A DNA stretch of 13,860 nt from Candidatus Lightella neohaematopini (GTDB taxonomy: Bacteria; Pseudomonadota; Gammaproteobacteria; Enterobacterales; Enterobacteriaceae). This document shows positions 1 through 8,164 of the stretch, piece by piece. The stretch spans positions 1 through 13,860 of the forward strand of contig JAOBJR010000094.1 of the NCBI GenBank assembly GCA_025728395.1, given 5' to 3'. Positions within the stretch are counted from its first letter, which is position 1, and each line of letters starts with the position of its first letter. Both the position numbers and the translations under genes were made by a program. The notes under the pieces were generated by a model that was not told the origin of the DNA, did no database searches, and saw nothing but the letters and a program-made list of their open reading frames with translations.

Positions 1-1
1 A

Positions 2-544
2 TCTCATGAATTTTATGCTAGAAAAATTAATAATCATAATAAAACTAAAAATGATGCAATAGAAATTGCACATATTTTCCAATTAGGAACAAAATATTCT
101 CATTCTATGAAAGCTTATATAAAAAAAGATAGTGATAAAATAGAATTAATTATGGGATGTTATGGTATAGGAATAACAAGATTAATTGCAGCTATTATCG
201 AACAAAATAATGATCAATATGGTATAAAATGGCCACCTATTATTGCCCCATTTAACGTAGCATTATTACCAATTAATTTCTATTCTTCAATAGAAGTAAA
301 AAATAAAACTGAATATATTTATGAAAAATTATTATATTATAATATAGATACTCTTCTTTATGATCGTCAAGAATATTTCGGTGTTATGTTAAATAATATA
401 GAATTAATTGGTATACCTAATATACTAATTATCAGTAAAAATAATTTAAATAAAGGAATAATAGAGTATAAAGACCGTATTAATAATACTACTACTCTAG
501 TTAGTAGTAATAACATAATACAATTTTTATTAAACAAAATATAA
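2..544 (+). CDS. proS: Proline--tRNA ligase, C-terminal part (5' end outside window)
   Basis: Cytoplasmic class II aminoacyl-tRNA synthetase that charges tRNA-Pro with proline. The open frame runs in from the left edge (first full codon at position 2), so the ATG at 107 is internal and not the start. About 180 C-terminal residues are visible, against about 570 for E. coli ProS. The upstream part reads IFQLGTKYSHSMK, matching the E. coli HIFQLGTKYSEALK stretch. Class II motif 3 follows as GCYGIGITR (visible residues 52-60), whose Arg contacts ATP. The rest is the anticodon-binding domain, with WPPIIAPFNVALLP, DRQEYFGVM and ELIGIPN, all close to E. coli. The gene ends in TAA at 542-544 and faces tilS tail to tail, with one base between the two stop codons. 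The catalytic core and editing domain lie outside the window. Identification is firm. Confidence 0.96.
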   Translation, partial: SHEFYARKINNHNKTKNDAIEIAHIFQLGTKYSHSMKAYIKKDSDKIELIMGCYGIGITRLIAAIIEQNNDQYGIKWPPIIAPFNVALLPINFYSSIEVKNKTEYIYEKLLYYNIDTLLYDRQEYFGVMLNNIELIGIPNILIISKNNLNKGIIEYKDRINNTTTLVSSNNIIQFLLNKI

Positions 545-545
545 T

Positions 546-1925
546 TTAGTAAAGGTATTTATTTTTATTAAACCAATACAAATACCAATATTTATTATTA
601 ATTGGTATGCCATAAACAGTAACAAAATATCCTATAGCTGCAATTAATTTATTATTATAAAATAGTATAGGTATAATTTTTCTTTGCCATGGAGGTACTG
701 ATAATGTTTTCCAAATTTTTTTTAAGGTAATACGGTGTTTAGTATGCGTTAGTTTTATTAAAGTCTGACTTTTTATATTAAAACGTATTGATACAATATC
801 TGTTATAGCTGGTGCTTTTACAATAGATATTAATTTTTTATTATTAATATTATTTATTGTTAAAAATAAAATTTCTCCTAAATTTAAAGGTAATAAAATT
901 CTTTTATAATTATTAGTTGATGTAAATATGATAGTTTTACTACAAAAATCTTTATATTGATTATTAAATTTATGTACATATAAACGATTTTTAAACTTTT
1001 GTATTGTGAAATTACTTATATAAAACTTAGCTAACGAATCATTTCTACTTAAAGCTACTTCATTCCATATTATATTTAATTTTTTATAAGAACATGATAT
1101 AAAAACTTTTTTTATTAACCAAAAACGCAGAATAGCTAAACAACAAATTATATCCATCCCAATCATATTATCTACTATTAATGATTCATCATGAAATATC
1201 ATACTATAAATTAGTTTATTTAATAACATATTAGTTAATTGCTCTTGATTAGCACATAAGTAAGCACTTAAGGTAACATTTTGACAAAAATTACTCCATC
1301 TTTTTTGTAATAAAGGTATAATATTATTTCTTAGAAAATTACGATCCAATGAGTTATCATAATTACTATTATCATTCACCCAATTTAATTTATTTTTATT
1401 AGCATAAGATAATAATATTGTTTTTGAACAATTTAATAAAGGTCTTAATAATCTACTATGATAAAATGGTTGATCTATCGACATTGCTGATAAACCTCTA
1501 GGACCACTACCTCTTTTTAATGCTAAAAAAAATGTTTCTACTTGATCATTTTGATGATGTGCGGTAACTAATACTTCATTATATTTTATAATTTTTAATA
1601 ATTTTTGATATCTTTGATTACGTGCACTTTGTTCAAAATTACCTTTATCCACTTTAACAACATCGTATATAAATGATACATTACGTTGCTTACATTCATA
1701 AATACAATGATGCAACCATTGATTAGAAGATAAACTACTTTGTTGATGATCAATATAACATGCTCTTAAGGATATATTATTGTATTTATTACGTAATATT
1801 GTAATTATATCTAATAACACCATAGAATCTAAGCCACCACTAAAAGCTAATAATAAATAATTATATGAATGAATAAATTTCATTACTTGTTGTTGTAAGT
1901 ATTTTGTGCAATCTTTATTAATCAT
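546..1925 (-). CDS. tilS: tRNA(Ile)-lysidine synthase TilS
   Basis: Uses ATP and lysine to convert C34 of the CAU-anticodon tRNA-Ile to lysidine, changing it from a Met to an Ile (AUA) reader. The protein has 459 residues; E. coli TilS has about 432. The N-terminal PP-loop ATPase shows SGGLDS at residues 29-34, then TAHHQNDQVETF near 121-132 (family TAxHxxDQxET) and KRGSGPRGLSAM near 137-148. DNSLDRNFLRN near 190-200 is also conserved. The C-terminal tRNA-binding part keeps a KKIWKTLSVPPWQR stretch close to the E. coli one. The ATG overlaps the accA stop by 4 nt (ATGA), and no Shine-Dalgarno is evident, so translation probably depends on coupling to accA. An AT-rich genome with many AUA codons should depend heavily on this enzyme (inference). 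A run of eight T (coding strand) lies at 1525-1532. Confidence 0.96.
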   Translation of the reverse strand: MINKDCTKYLQQQVMKFIHSYNYLLLAFSGGLDSMVLLDIITILRNKYNNISLRACYIDHQQSSLSSNQWLHHCIYECKQRNVSFIYDVVKVDKGNFEQSARNQRYQKLLKIIKYNEVLVTAHHQNDQVETFFLALKRGSGPRGLSAMSIDQPFYHSRLLRPLLNCSKTILLSYANKNKLNWVNDNSNYDNSLDRNFLRNNIIPLLQKRWSNFCQNVTLSAYLCANQEQLTNMLLNKLIYSMIFHDESLIVDNMIGMDIICCLAILRFWLIKKVFISCSYKKLNIIWNEVALSRNDSLAKFYISNFTIQKFKNRLYVHKFNNQYKDFCSKTIIFTSTNNYKRILLPLNLGEILFLTINNINNKKLISIVKAPAITDIVSIRFNIKSQTLIKLTHTKHRITLKKIWKTLSVPPWQRKIIPILFYNNKLIAAIGYFVTVYGIPINNKYWYLYWFNKNKYLY

Positions 1926-2899
1926 TTTGTTTGCATACTTAATTGATAATTATAATTAATTAACTTATGATAACGATTTTCTAATAATTGTTTTTTACTT
2001 AAAAATTTTAATTTATTTAAATCTATTAATAATTGTTTTTTTATATTCATTGCGGTTAGTTGTAAATTTTTATGAGCTCCGCCTAAAGGTTCATCAATAA
2101 TACTATCAATTAATTTTAATTTTTTCAAATTTATCGCAGTTATATTCATTGATTTAGTAGATAATAATATTTTACTACTATCTTTCCATAATAATGCAGC
2201 ACATCCTTCTGGAGATATAACTGAATAAATACTATATTGTAACATATTAATTTTATCACCTACTCCAATAGCTAAAGCACCCCCAGATCCACCTTCACCT
2301 ATTATAATACATATTATTGGTACACTTAAATGAGACATTTCTAATAAATTTCTTGCTATTGCTTCTGCTTGCCCCCGTTCTTCAGCTTCTACTCCAGGAT
2401 AAGCTCCTGGAGTATCAATAAAAGTAATTATTGGAATATTAAAATTATTAGCCATACGCATTAATCTAAGAGCTTTTCGATAACCTTCTGGTAACGGCAT
2501 ACCAAAATTATGTTTAATTTTATCTTTAATACTACGACCTTTTTCATGACCTATTATCATTACTGAATATGATTCTAAACGCGCAATACCACCTATAATA
2601 GCTTTATCATCAGAAAACATACGATCACCAGACAGTTCATCAAAATCAGTAAAAATAGTATTAATATAATCTATAGTATGAGGCCTTAATGGATGTCTTG
2701 CTAATTGTATTATTTGCCATTTATTTAAATTAGAAAATATTTTATTGGTTAGTTCAATACTTCTTTTTTTTAATTTATTAATTTTATTAGATAAATTAAC
2801 ATCATTTATTTTTGTTTTATTATTATTAAAACTTAATAAATTAATCTTTTCTTCTAATTCTATAATTGGTTGTTCAAAATCAAGATATTCTAGATTCAT
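1922..2899 (-). CDS. accA: Acetyl-CoA carboxylase carboxyltransferase subunit alpha
   Basis: Alpha subunit of the carboxyltransferase that, with AccD, moves the carboxyl group from biotinylated AccB to acetyl-CoA, giving malonyl-CoA for fatty-acid synthesis. The 325 residues compare with 319 in E. coli and align from the start (MNLEYLDFEQPI against MSLNFLDFEQPI). Conserved crotonase-fold blocks include DDKAIIGGIARL (98-108), FGMPLPEGYRKALRLM (132-147), ITFIDTPGAYPGV (158-170) and GEGGSGGALAIGVGDK (201-216). SVISPEGCAALLW (226-238) and EPLGGAH (270-276) follow. It sits 31 nt after dnaE, with no clear ribosome binding site, and overlaps tilS by 4 nt. In E. coli ldcC and yaeR separate accA from tilS; both are gone here. 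An A8 tract (coding strand) lies at 2764-2771 within the Lys-Lys-Arg codons. Identification is firm. Confidence 0.97.
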   Translation of the reverse strand: MNLEYLDFEQPIIELEEKINLLSFNNNKTKINDVNLSNKINKLKKRSIELTNKIFSNLNKWQIIQLARHPLRPHTIDYINTIFTDFDELSGDRMFSDDKAIIGGIARLESYSVMIIGHEKGRSIKDKIKHNFGMPLPEGYRKALRLMRMANNFNIPIITFIDTPGAYPGVEAEERGQAEAIARNLLEMSHLSVPIICIIIGEGGSGGALAIGVGDKINMLQYSIYSVISPEGCAALLWKDSSKILLSTKSMNITAINLKKLKLIDSIIDEPLGGAHKNLQLTAMNIKKQLLIDLNKLKFLSKKQLLENRYHKLINYNYQLSMQTK

Positions 2900-2930
2900 A
2901 ATATTTATACTTAGAATTATACTAATATTA

Positions 2931-5717
2931 TTATTTATTAATTATATGCGTAAACATATCAATCTGATATTTTGAATAACTACCATATTGTTTAGATTTA
3001 TTTATAATATTATTAATATAATCTTCACTAGATTTATTAGTTACTTTTAGTAAACGAAATACATTAAATTTTATTAATTGTTTAATTATAGATCGATTAA
3101 CTATTCCGGTATCAACACGAATACAAAAATCTAATAAATTTTTAAATTTTCCTTGACTACGTTTTTTAATAATTTCCTTAGCTATGTTAGATCCTAAACC
3201 ATTAATCATACCTAAACCACATATAATAATATTATTATAAACATAACAGTAGTATTGACTATAGTTAATTTCCGGTAACATAACTCTTATATTCATAAGA
3301 GCACATTCTTGAATTAAAACAGATATTTTTTTTTGATTATTTATATTAGCTGTCATTACAGATGATAAAAATTCTGCTGGATAATTAGCCTTTAACCATA
3401 ATGTATAGTAAGATAATAATGCATATGCAGTAGAATGAGATTTATTAAATCCATAGTGAACAAATTTTTCTAAGAAATAAAATATCTTAGTAGCTAATTG
3501 TTCACTAACATTATTTTTTTTAGCACTATTGATAAATAGTAACTTTTGTTTATCCATTTCTTTAAAGTTTTTTTTACTAATTACTTGGCGTAATATGTCA
3601 GCATCAATAAAGCTATAACCAGCTAATACTTGTGCTATTTGTATAACTTGTTCTTGATATAAAATAATACCATAAGTAGATTTCAAAATCGGTTTTAATA
3701 AATCATGTTGCCAATTAATGTCAGGGTAATAAATTTTTTCTATACCGTGTTTACGATTAATAAAATTATCTACCATACCAGATTGTAATGGTCCAGGACG
3801 AAATAAAGCTATTAATGCAATAATATCATCAAATGAGTCTGGTTTTAATCTTTTTATTAAATCTTGCATACCTTTTGATTCTAATTGAAAAACTGCATTA
3901 GTATTTATTTGATTTAATAAAACAAAACTATTTTTATCATTTAATTTAATATTGGATAAGTTAATATTGTTTAATCCTAATTTTGTATTTTTTTTATTAA
4001 TCATATTAATAGTATGATTAATTATTGTTAAAGTTCTTAGACCTAAAAAATCAAATTTAACTAAACCAATCTTAGCTATATCAGTTTTATCTAATTGTAT
4101 TGCTGCATAACTACTTTTATCATCAAAATATAACGGGGCAAAATTAATAATTTTACTTGGTGTAATAACAATTCCCCCAGCATGTCTACTAACATTACGA
4201 ATTACTCCTTCTAATTTAAAAGCCATTTTTAATATAATTTTTACATCTTCATTACTATTAAGTAATTTTGCTAACTTAGGTTCAGTTGAAATTGCTTTTT
4301 TTAAAGTTATACCAAAATCCATAGGAATTAATCTAGCAATTTTATCTACAAAATTATAATGATATCCAAGAACACGACCAACATCTCGAATAACTGCTTT
4401 AGCAGTTAAAGTACCAAAGGTAATAATTTGTGCTACATTATCTACACCATATTTATTAATAACATAATTAATTACTAAATCTCGTTTTTCCATACAAAAA
4501 TCAACATCTAAGTCAGGCATAGATAATCTTTCTGTATTTAGAAATCTTTCAAAAATTAAACCAAACAACAACGGATCTAGTTCAGTAATATTTAAAGTAT
4601 AAGCTACTAATGATCCAGCTCCAGATCCTCTTCCAGGACCAACAGGTATATTATTATTTTTTGCCCAATTAATAAATTCTGATACTATTAAAAAATAATC
4701 AGTAAAACCAGTTTTAATAATAGTACTTAATTCTAAATTTAATCTTTGATAATAAGTAATCCATTTTTTATTTCTTATAGTTTTATTAACAAAATTATTT
4801 TTTAATCTGTTTATTAATCCTCGTTTAGAAATTTTTATTAAATATTTTTCAGCAGTATACTTTTTGGGTACATGAAATTTAGGCAATAAGTATTTTCCTA
4901 ATGTAATAGTTACATTACATCTTTTAGCTAACTCAACACTATTAATTAGTGATTCTGGTATATCATTAAATAACACACACATTTCTTCTTCATTTTTCAT
5001 ATATTGTTCTTTACTATAAAAGGTAGATAAATTTTTATTATTGTTTACATAACCACCATTACTAATAGCTACTCTAACTGCATGTGTTTCAAAATCATCT
5101 TCTTTTAAGAATCTAACATTATTGGTTGCTAATAATGGTAAGTCTTGATCAATAGATAAATTAATAACTTTGCTTAAATATTCATTTTCTAACTCAAAAC
5201 CATTACGTGTAATTTCTAAATAAAAACTATTTTGAAAATGAGTTTTATAAAATGAAATATAACGATTTAGTTTATCATTTTGATTATATAGTAAACATTG
5301 TCCTATATCACCAAATTGAGCTCCAGATAAAATAATTAATCCAGCATTATGATATTTTAACCAATCACGATAAATAAAAACACTAGACGTATTCACTTTA
5401 TATTTATGTGCTTTAGATATTAAGTAAATTAAATTACTATAACCAACATTATTCATTACTAATATTGTAATTGCATATGATTGATAACTATCAGTATAAT
5501 CTTTAATAATAAAATCAGCACCAATAATTGGTTTTATACCTAAATTATGAGCAATACTATAAAATTTAATTACACCATATAAATTAGTAAAATCAGTAAT
5601 TGCTAATGCGGGCATATTAAATTTTACTGCTTGATTTACTAATTGATTAATATTGGATAAACCATCTATTATAGAATATTCACTTCTTACATGTAAATGT
5701 ATAAATTTAGGTAACAT
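2931..5717 (-). CDS. dnaE: DNA polymerase III alpha subunit, lacking the C-terminal OB/tau-binding region
   Basis: Replicative C-family DNA polymerase. At 928 residues it is about 230 shorter than E. coli DnaE (1160). The PHP domain opens with HLHVRSEYSIIDG (8-20) and includes MPALAITDFTNLYG (35-48). The palm keeps GPGRGSGAGSLVAY (360-373) and the catalytic aspartates: D402 and D404 in PDLDVDF and D556 in VKFDFLGL, equivalent to E. coli D401, D403 and D555. The fingers contain ALFRPGPLQSGMVDNFI (637-653) and YGFNKSHSTAYAL (755-767). An HhH-like segment follows (about 830-890). The beta-clamp motif QIDMF (918-922; E. coli QADMF, 920-924) comes six residues before the end. The OB-fold and tau-binding domain are absent. 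Two in-frame TAA codons (2931-2933, 2928-2930) end the gene. It starts at ATG 5715-5717, with no obvious Shine-Dalgarno, 20 nt after lpxB. rnhB, which lies between them in E. coli, is missing. Polymerase identity is certain; full function without the tail is inferred. Confidence 0.97.
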   Translation of the reverse strand: MLPKFIHLHVRSEYSIIDGLSNINQLVNQAVKFNMPALAITDFTNLYGVIKFYSIAHNLGIKPIIGADFIIKDYTDSYQSYAITILVMNNVGYSNLIYLISKAHKYKVNTSSVFIYRDWLKYHNAGLIILSGAQFGDIGQCLLYNQNDKLNRYISFYKTHFQNSFYLEITRNGFELENEYLSKVINLSIDQDLPLLATNNVRFLKEDDFETHAVRVAISNGGYVNNNKNLSTFYSKEQYMKNEEEMCVLFNDIPESLINSVELAKRCNVTITLGKYLLPKFHVPKKYTAEKYLIKISKRGLINRLKNNFVNKTIRNKKWITYYQRLNLELSTIIKTGFTDYFLIVSEFINWAKNNNIPVGPGRGSGAGSLVAYTLNITELDPLLFGLIFERFLNTERLSMPDLDVDFCMEKRDLVINYVINKYGVDNVAQIITFGTLTAKAVIRDVGRVLGYHYNFVDKIARLIPMDFGITLKKAISTEPKLAKLLNSNEDVKIILKMAFKLEGVIRNVSRHAGGIVITPSKIINFAPLYFDDKSSYAAIQLDKTDIAKIGLVKFDFLGLRTLTIINHTINMINKKNTKLGLNNINLSNIKLNDKNSFVLLNQINTNAVFQLESKGMQDLIKRLKPDSFDDIIALIALFRPGPLQSGMVDNFINRKHGIEKIYYPDINWQHDLLKPILKSTYGIILYQEQVIQIAQVLAGYSFIDADILRQVISKKNFKEMDKQKLLFINSAKKNNVSEQLATKIFYFLEKFVHYGFNKSHSTAYALLSYYTLWLKANYPAEFLSSVMTANINNQKKISVLIQECALMNIRVMLPEINYSQYYCYVYNNIIICGLGMINGLGSNIAKEIIKKRSQGKFKNLLDFCIRVDTGIVNRSIIKQLIKFNVFRLLKVTNKSSEDYINNIINKSKQYGSYSKYQIDMFTHIINK

Positions 5718-5737
5718 AATAATTATAAATTATATTA

Positions 5738-6892
5738 TTAATATAAGCTATTATTAATAGCTTGTAATACTATTTTTGTTACTTGTTCACTAGCATTAAA
5801 ATTTATTTTTTTATGTAGGTCGACAAAAATATTTTTAATTTTACGTTGATAACATTTATCTAAAAGAATTTTAATTATTGTAGATGCTAATAATTCTGGT
5901 TTAAGATCATTCTGTATATATTCATCAACTATATATTTATTAGCTAATAAATTAGGTAATGATATCCATTTAATACGAATTAATATCTTTGCGATAATAA
6001 AATCTAGCAATGGAATACGATAACCAACCACCATTGGACACTTAGCTATCATGCATTCTAATGTTGCTGTACCTGAAGTTAATAAAGCTATATCAGAAGC
6101 TACCATTATTTGATACGCTGGATAATTCATTATCCTTATATCAATATTAGGAATAATATTATTTTTAATTTTAGTAAATTGATTAATACGATCTTGATTA
6201 TTTAATGGTACAATAATAATTAAATTAGGAATAATATTTTTTAAAATGAATACACATCTAAGAAAACTAACACTAATCATATCTATTTCTATTTTACGAC
6301 TACCTGGTAACATTACTAAGCATAAACTACTATTGTCTATATTTAATTTTTTTCTCATTAAAATTTTATTTGGATAAAGTGGTAAATTTTCTGCTATAGG
6401 ATGACCAACAAATTTATAATTAACATTATAATATTTATAAAATTTTTCTTCAAATGGAAATGTAATAAGCACATTATTGGTAGCGTATTTTAACTTTTTA
6501 ATTCTTTTTTTACGCCAAGCCCAAATTGATGGACTAACATAATGAATAGTATAAATATTACGTTTTTTTAATCTAGTTTCCAAAAAAATATTAATTTCTG
6601 GACTATCTATACCAATAAAAACACTAATATTAGCATTTATTAATTTATTTAAAATATCATATTTAATAAACCTAATTTTTGATAAATAAGGAATTACATT
6701 GGTAATACCAAATAACATTAATTCATTAATATTAAGCCACGTTTTCATTCCTTCTAATTGCATTAATGGTCCAGCAACACCAACAAAATTAACATTCCAT
6801 AAATATTTTTTTATATTTTTTATTAATTTAGCACCTATTAAATCACCCGAAAATTCACCAACTACTAAACCGATATTTACTAATTTAGTCAT
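5738..6892 (-). CDS. lpxB: Lipid-A-disaccharide synthase
   Basis: Peripheral inner-membrane GT-B glycosyltransferase of family GT19. It joins lipid X and UDP-2,3-diacylglucosamine into the lipid A disaccharide. Length is 384 residues (E. coli 382), co-linear throughout. Conserved blocks are FVGVAGPLMQLEGM (36-49), FIGIDSPEIN (92-101), IHYVSPSIWAWR (116-127), FVGHPIAE (161-168), LPGSRKIEID (195-204), LTSGTATLECMIAKCPMVVGYR (271-292) and SLPNLLANK (311-319). D96 and R199 match the functionally important D98 and R201 reported for Haemophilus influenzae LpxB. The usually invariant N-terminal GEASGD reads GEFSGD here (12-17). The gene lies 9 nt after lpxA without a visible Shine-Dalgarno, suggesting reinitiation or coupling. 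The lpxD-fabZ-lpxA-lpxB order is ancestral. Identification is firm. Confidence 0.97.
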   Translation of the reverse strand: MTKLVNIGLVVGEFSGDLIGAKLIKNIKKYLWNVNFVGVAGPLMQLEGMKTWLNINELMLFGITNVIPYLSKIRFIKYDILNKLINANISVFIGIDSPEINIFLETRLKKRNIYTIHYVSPSIWAWRKKRIKKLKYATNNVLITFPFEEKFYKYYNVNYKFVGHPIAENLPLYPNKILMRKKLNIDNSSLCLVMLPGSRKIEIDMISVSFLRCVFILKNIIPNLIIIVPLNNQDRINQFTKIKNNIIPNIDIRIMNYPAYQIMVASDIALLTSGTATLECMIAKCPMVVGYRIPLLDFIIAKILIRIKWISLPNLLANKYIVDEYIQNDLKPELLASTIIKILLDKCYQRKIKNIFVDLHKKINFNASEQVTKIVLQAINNSLY

Positions 6893-6901
6893 AATATAAT
6901 A

Positions 6902-7690
6902 TTAACGAATAATACCTCTTTTTGAACGAGATAAAAAATCTAAAAAAATAGTTATTATTGGATTATGTTTTGCTAATTTAGTTAATTCTAATTTAGCTTT
7001 TTTTATGGTATTACCATTTCTATATATAATTTTATATGCTGTATTAATAGCATGTAATTCATAATTAGCAAAACCATATTTTTTTAGACCTTTTGTGTTT
7101 AAACCAAAAGGTATAGCATGATTACCATGAGCTATAATACAAGGTGGTACATCTTGTGCTACTCCGGAACAACCACCAATCATAACGTAAGCTCCAATAA
7201 TACAAAATTGGTGTATTGCTGTCATTCCACCAATGACAGTATAATCATCAATTGATACATGTCCACCTAAAGTAGCATTGTTAGCCATAATACAGTGATT
7301 ACCAATAATGCAATCATGAGCAATATGAGTATTACCCATCAGCAAATTATCATTACCAATTTTGGTTACTTTTCTACCTTGTCTGGTACCTCTATGAATA
7401 GTAACATTTTCTCTAATCATATTACGATCACCAATTTCTACTCTAGTAGGTTCACTATTATACTTTAAATCTTGATTTACTTCTCCCAAAATAGCAAAAG
7501 CATAAATTTTATTATCTTCACCAATATTTGTTATACCATTTACTACAACATGTGATTTCAATGTAGTTCTTGCTCCTATACATACCTGTGATCCTATAAA
7601 ACAAAACGGGCCAATATATACATCAGCATGAATAACAGCTCCTTTTTCAACAATAGAACTAGGATGTATAAAAGAAGACTGATTAATCAT
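6902..7690 (-). CDS. lpxA: Acyl-ACP--UDP-N-acetylglucosamine O-acyltransferase
   Basis: First step of lipid A synthesis: transfer of a hydroxyacyl chain from ACP to the 3-OH of UDP-GlcNAc, by a cytoplasmic left-handed beta-helix trimer. The ATG at 7688-7690 gives 262 residues, exactly the E. coli length, aligning from MINQSSFIHPSSIVEKGA with E. coli MIDKSAFVHPTAIVEEGA. A longer in-frame reading from a GTG at 7720 adds ten residues with no counterpart and was not used. Hexapeptide repeats run through the first two thirds. The catalytic His is H125 in THIAHDC, the same number as in E. coli. GEVNQDLKY, TIHRGT, HQFCIIGAYVMIGGCSGVAQDVPP and GNHAIPFGLN are conserved. The protein ends in RSKRGIIR, as E. 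coli ends in RSTRGLIR. It starts 7 nt after the fabZ stop; the nearest Shine-Dalgarno (AAAGGA) lies inside the end of fabZ with a long 14-nt spacing. Confidence 0.97.
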   Translation of the reverse strand: MINQSSFIHPSSIVEKGAVIHADVYIGPFCFIGSQVCIGARTTLKSHVVVNGITNIGEDNKIYAFAILGEVNQDLKYNSEPTRVEIGDRNMIRENVTIHRGTRQGRKVTKIGNDNLLMGNTHIAHDCIIGNHCIMANNATLGGHVSIDDYTVIGGMTAIHQFCIIGAYVMIGGCSGVAQDVPPCIIAHGNHAIPFGLNTKGLKKYGFANYELHAINTAYKIIYRNGNTIKKAKLELTKLAKHNPIITIFLDFLSRSKRGIIR

Positions 7691-7697
7691 TTTATTT

Positions 7698-8153
7698 TTA
7701 AATATCCTTTCTACGAGCACACATCATAGATGCTTTACAAACTAATATATTAGCTACTGTAACAATACCATTAAATTTAGCCATTCCATTACGCTCTTTA
7801 ATGAAAGTTACTTCAATAATCATTTGGTCACCAGGTTGTACTGGTTTCTTAAACCTAGCAGAATTAACAGCAGCAAAATAATATAACTCTCCTGGTGCTA
7901 ATTTACTTACACTCTTAAAAGCTAAAATACCAGTTGCTTGAGCTATAGCTTCTAAAATTAATACTCCAGGAAATATTGGTTTTCTAGGAAAATGCCCTTG
8001 AAAAAATGGTTCATTAAAAGAAACATTTTTTATTGCACGTAAAAATTTACCACGTTCAAAATATAATACATGGTCTATTAATAGAAATGGGAATCGATGT
8101 GGTAATAACTCTAATATTTCTTTGATATTTAAAGAATAATTGTTAATATTCAA
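7698..8153 (-). CDS. fabZ: 3-hydroxyacyl-[ACP] dehydratase FabZ (TTG start)
   Basis: Hot-dog-fold dehydratase that converts 3-hydroxyacyl-ACP to trans-2-enoyl-ACP in fatty-acid elongation. It competes with LpxA and LpxD for hydroxyacyl-ACP. Length is 151 residues, equal to E. coli FabZ. ILELLPHRFPFLLID (13-27) is followed by FFQGHFPRKPIFPGVLILEA (50-69). The latter holds the catalytic His (H54) and Glu (E68). ATGILAFKSV, PGELYYFAAVN, RFKKPVQPGDQM and MMCAR are also conserved. The start is TTG at 8151-8153. No ATG is available at the expected N terminus, the TTG gives the exact family length, and an AGGA Shine-Dalgarno (8161-8164) sits 7 nt upstream. The gene lies 73 nt after lpxD and 7 nt before lpxA. 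Identification is firm; the start is well supported. Confidence 0.97.
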   Translation of the reverse strand: MNINNYSLNIKEILELLPHRFPFLLIDHVLYFERGKFLRAIKNVSFNEPFFQGHFPRKPIFPGVLILEAIAQATGILAFKSVSKLAPGELYYFAAVNSARFKKPVQPGDQMIIEVTFIKERNGMAKFNGIVTVANILVCKASMMCARRKDI

Positions 8154-8160
8154 AAATAAT

Positions 8161-8164
8161 TCCT
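8161..8164 (-). promoter_or_regulatory. Ribosome binding site of fabZ
   Basis: On the minus strand this reads AGGA, 7 nt upstream of the TTG at 8151-8153. In such an AT-rich background it is the clearest Shine-Dalgarno near the gene. It supports the TTG as the start, since there is no suitable ATG. Confidence 0.7.

Noticed and set aside
2900..2930. A frameshifted remnant of the DnaE C-terminal domain
   Set aside because: Only 31 nt separate the dnaE stop from accA, and accA itself is full length, so no remnant can be hidden here.
2745..2975. Open frame on the + strand over the accA/dnaE junction
   Set aside because: Antisense to well-conserved accA codons, Leu/Ile-rich low-complexity product, no ribosome binding site; a shadow of AT-rich coding sequence.
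6699..6899. Open frame on the + strand within lpxB
   Set aside because: Antisense to the conserved N terminus of lpxB, with no recognisable protein features.
7691..7720. Ten-residue N-terminal extension of LpxA from a GTG
   Set aside because: Overlaps fabZ, has no counterpart in E. coli LpxA, and the ATG at 7690 gives exactly the family length of 262.
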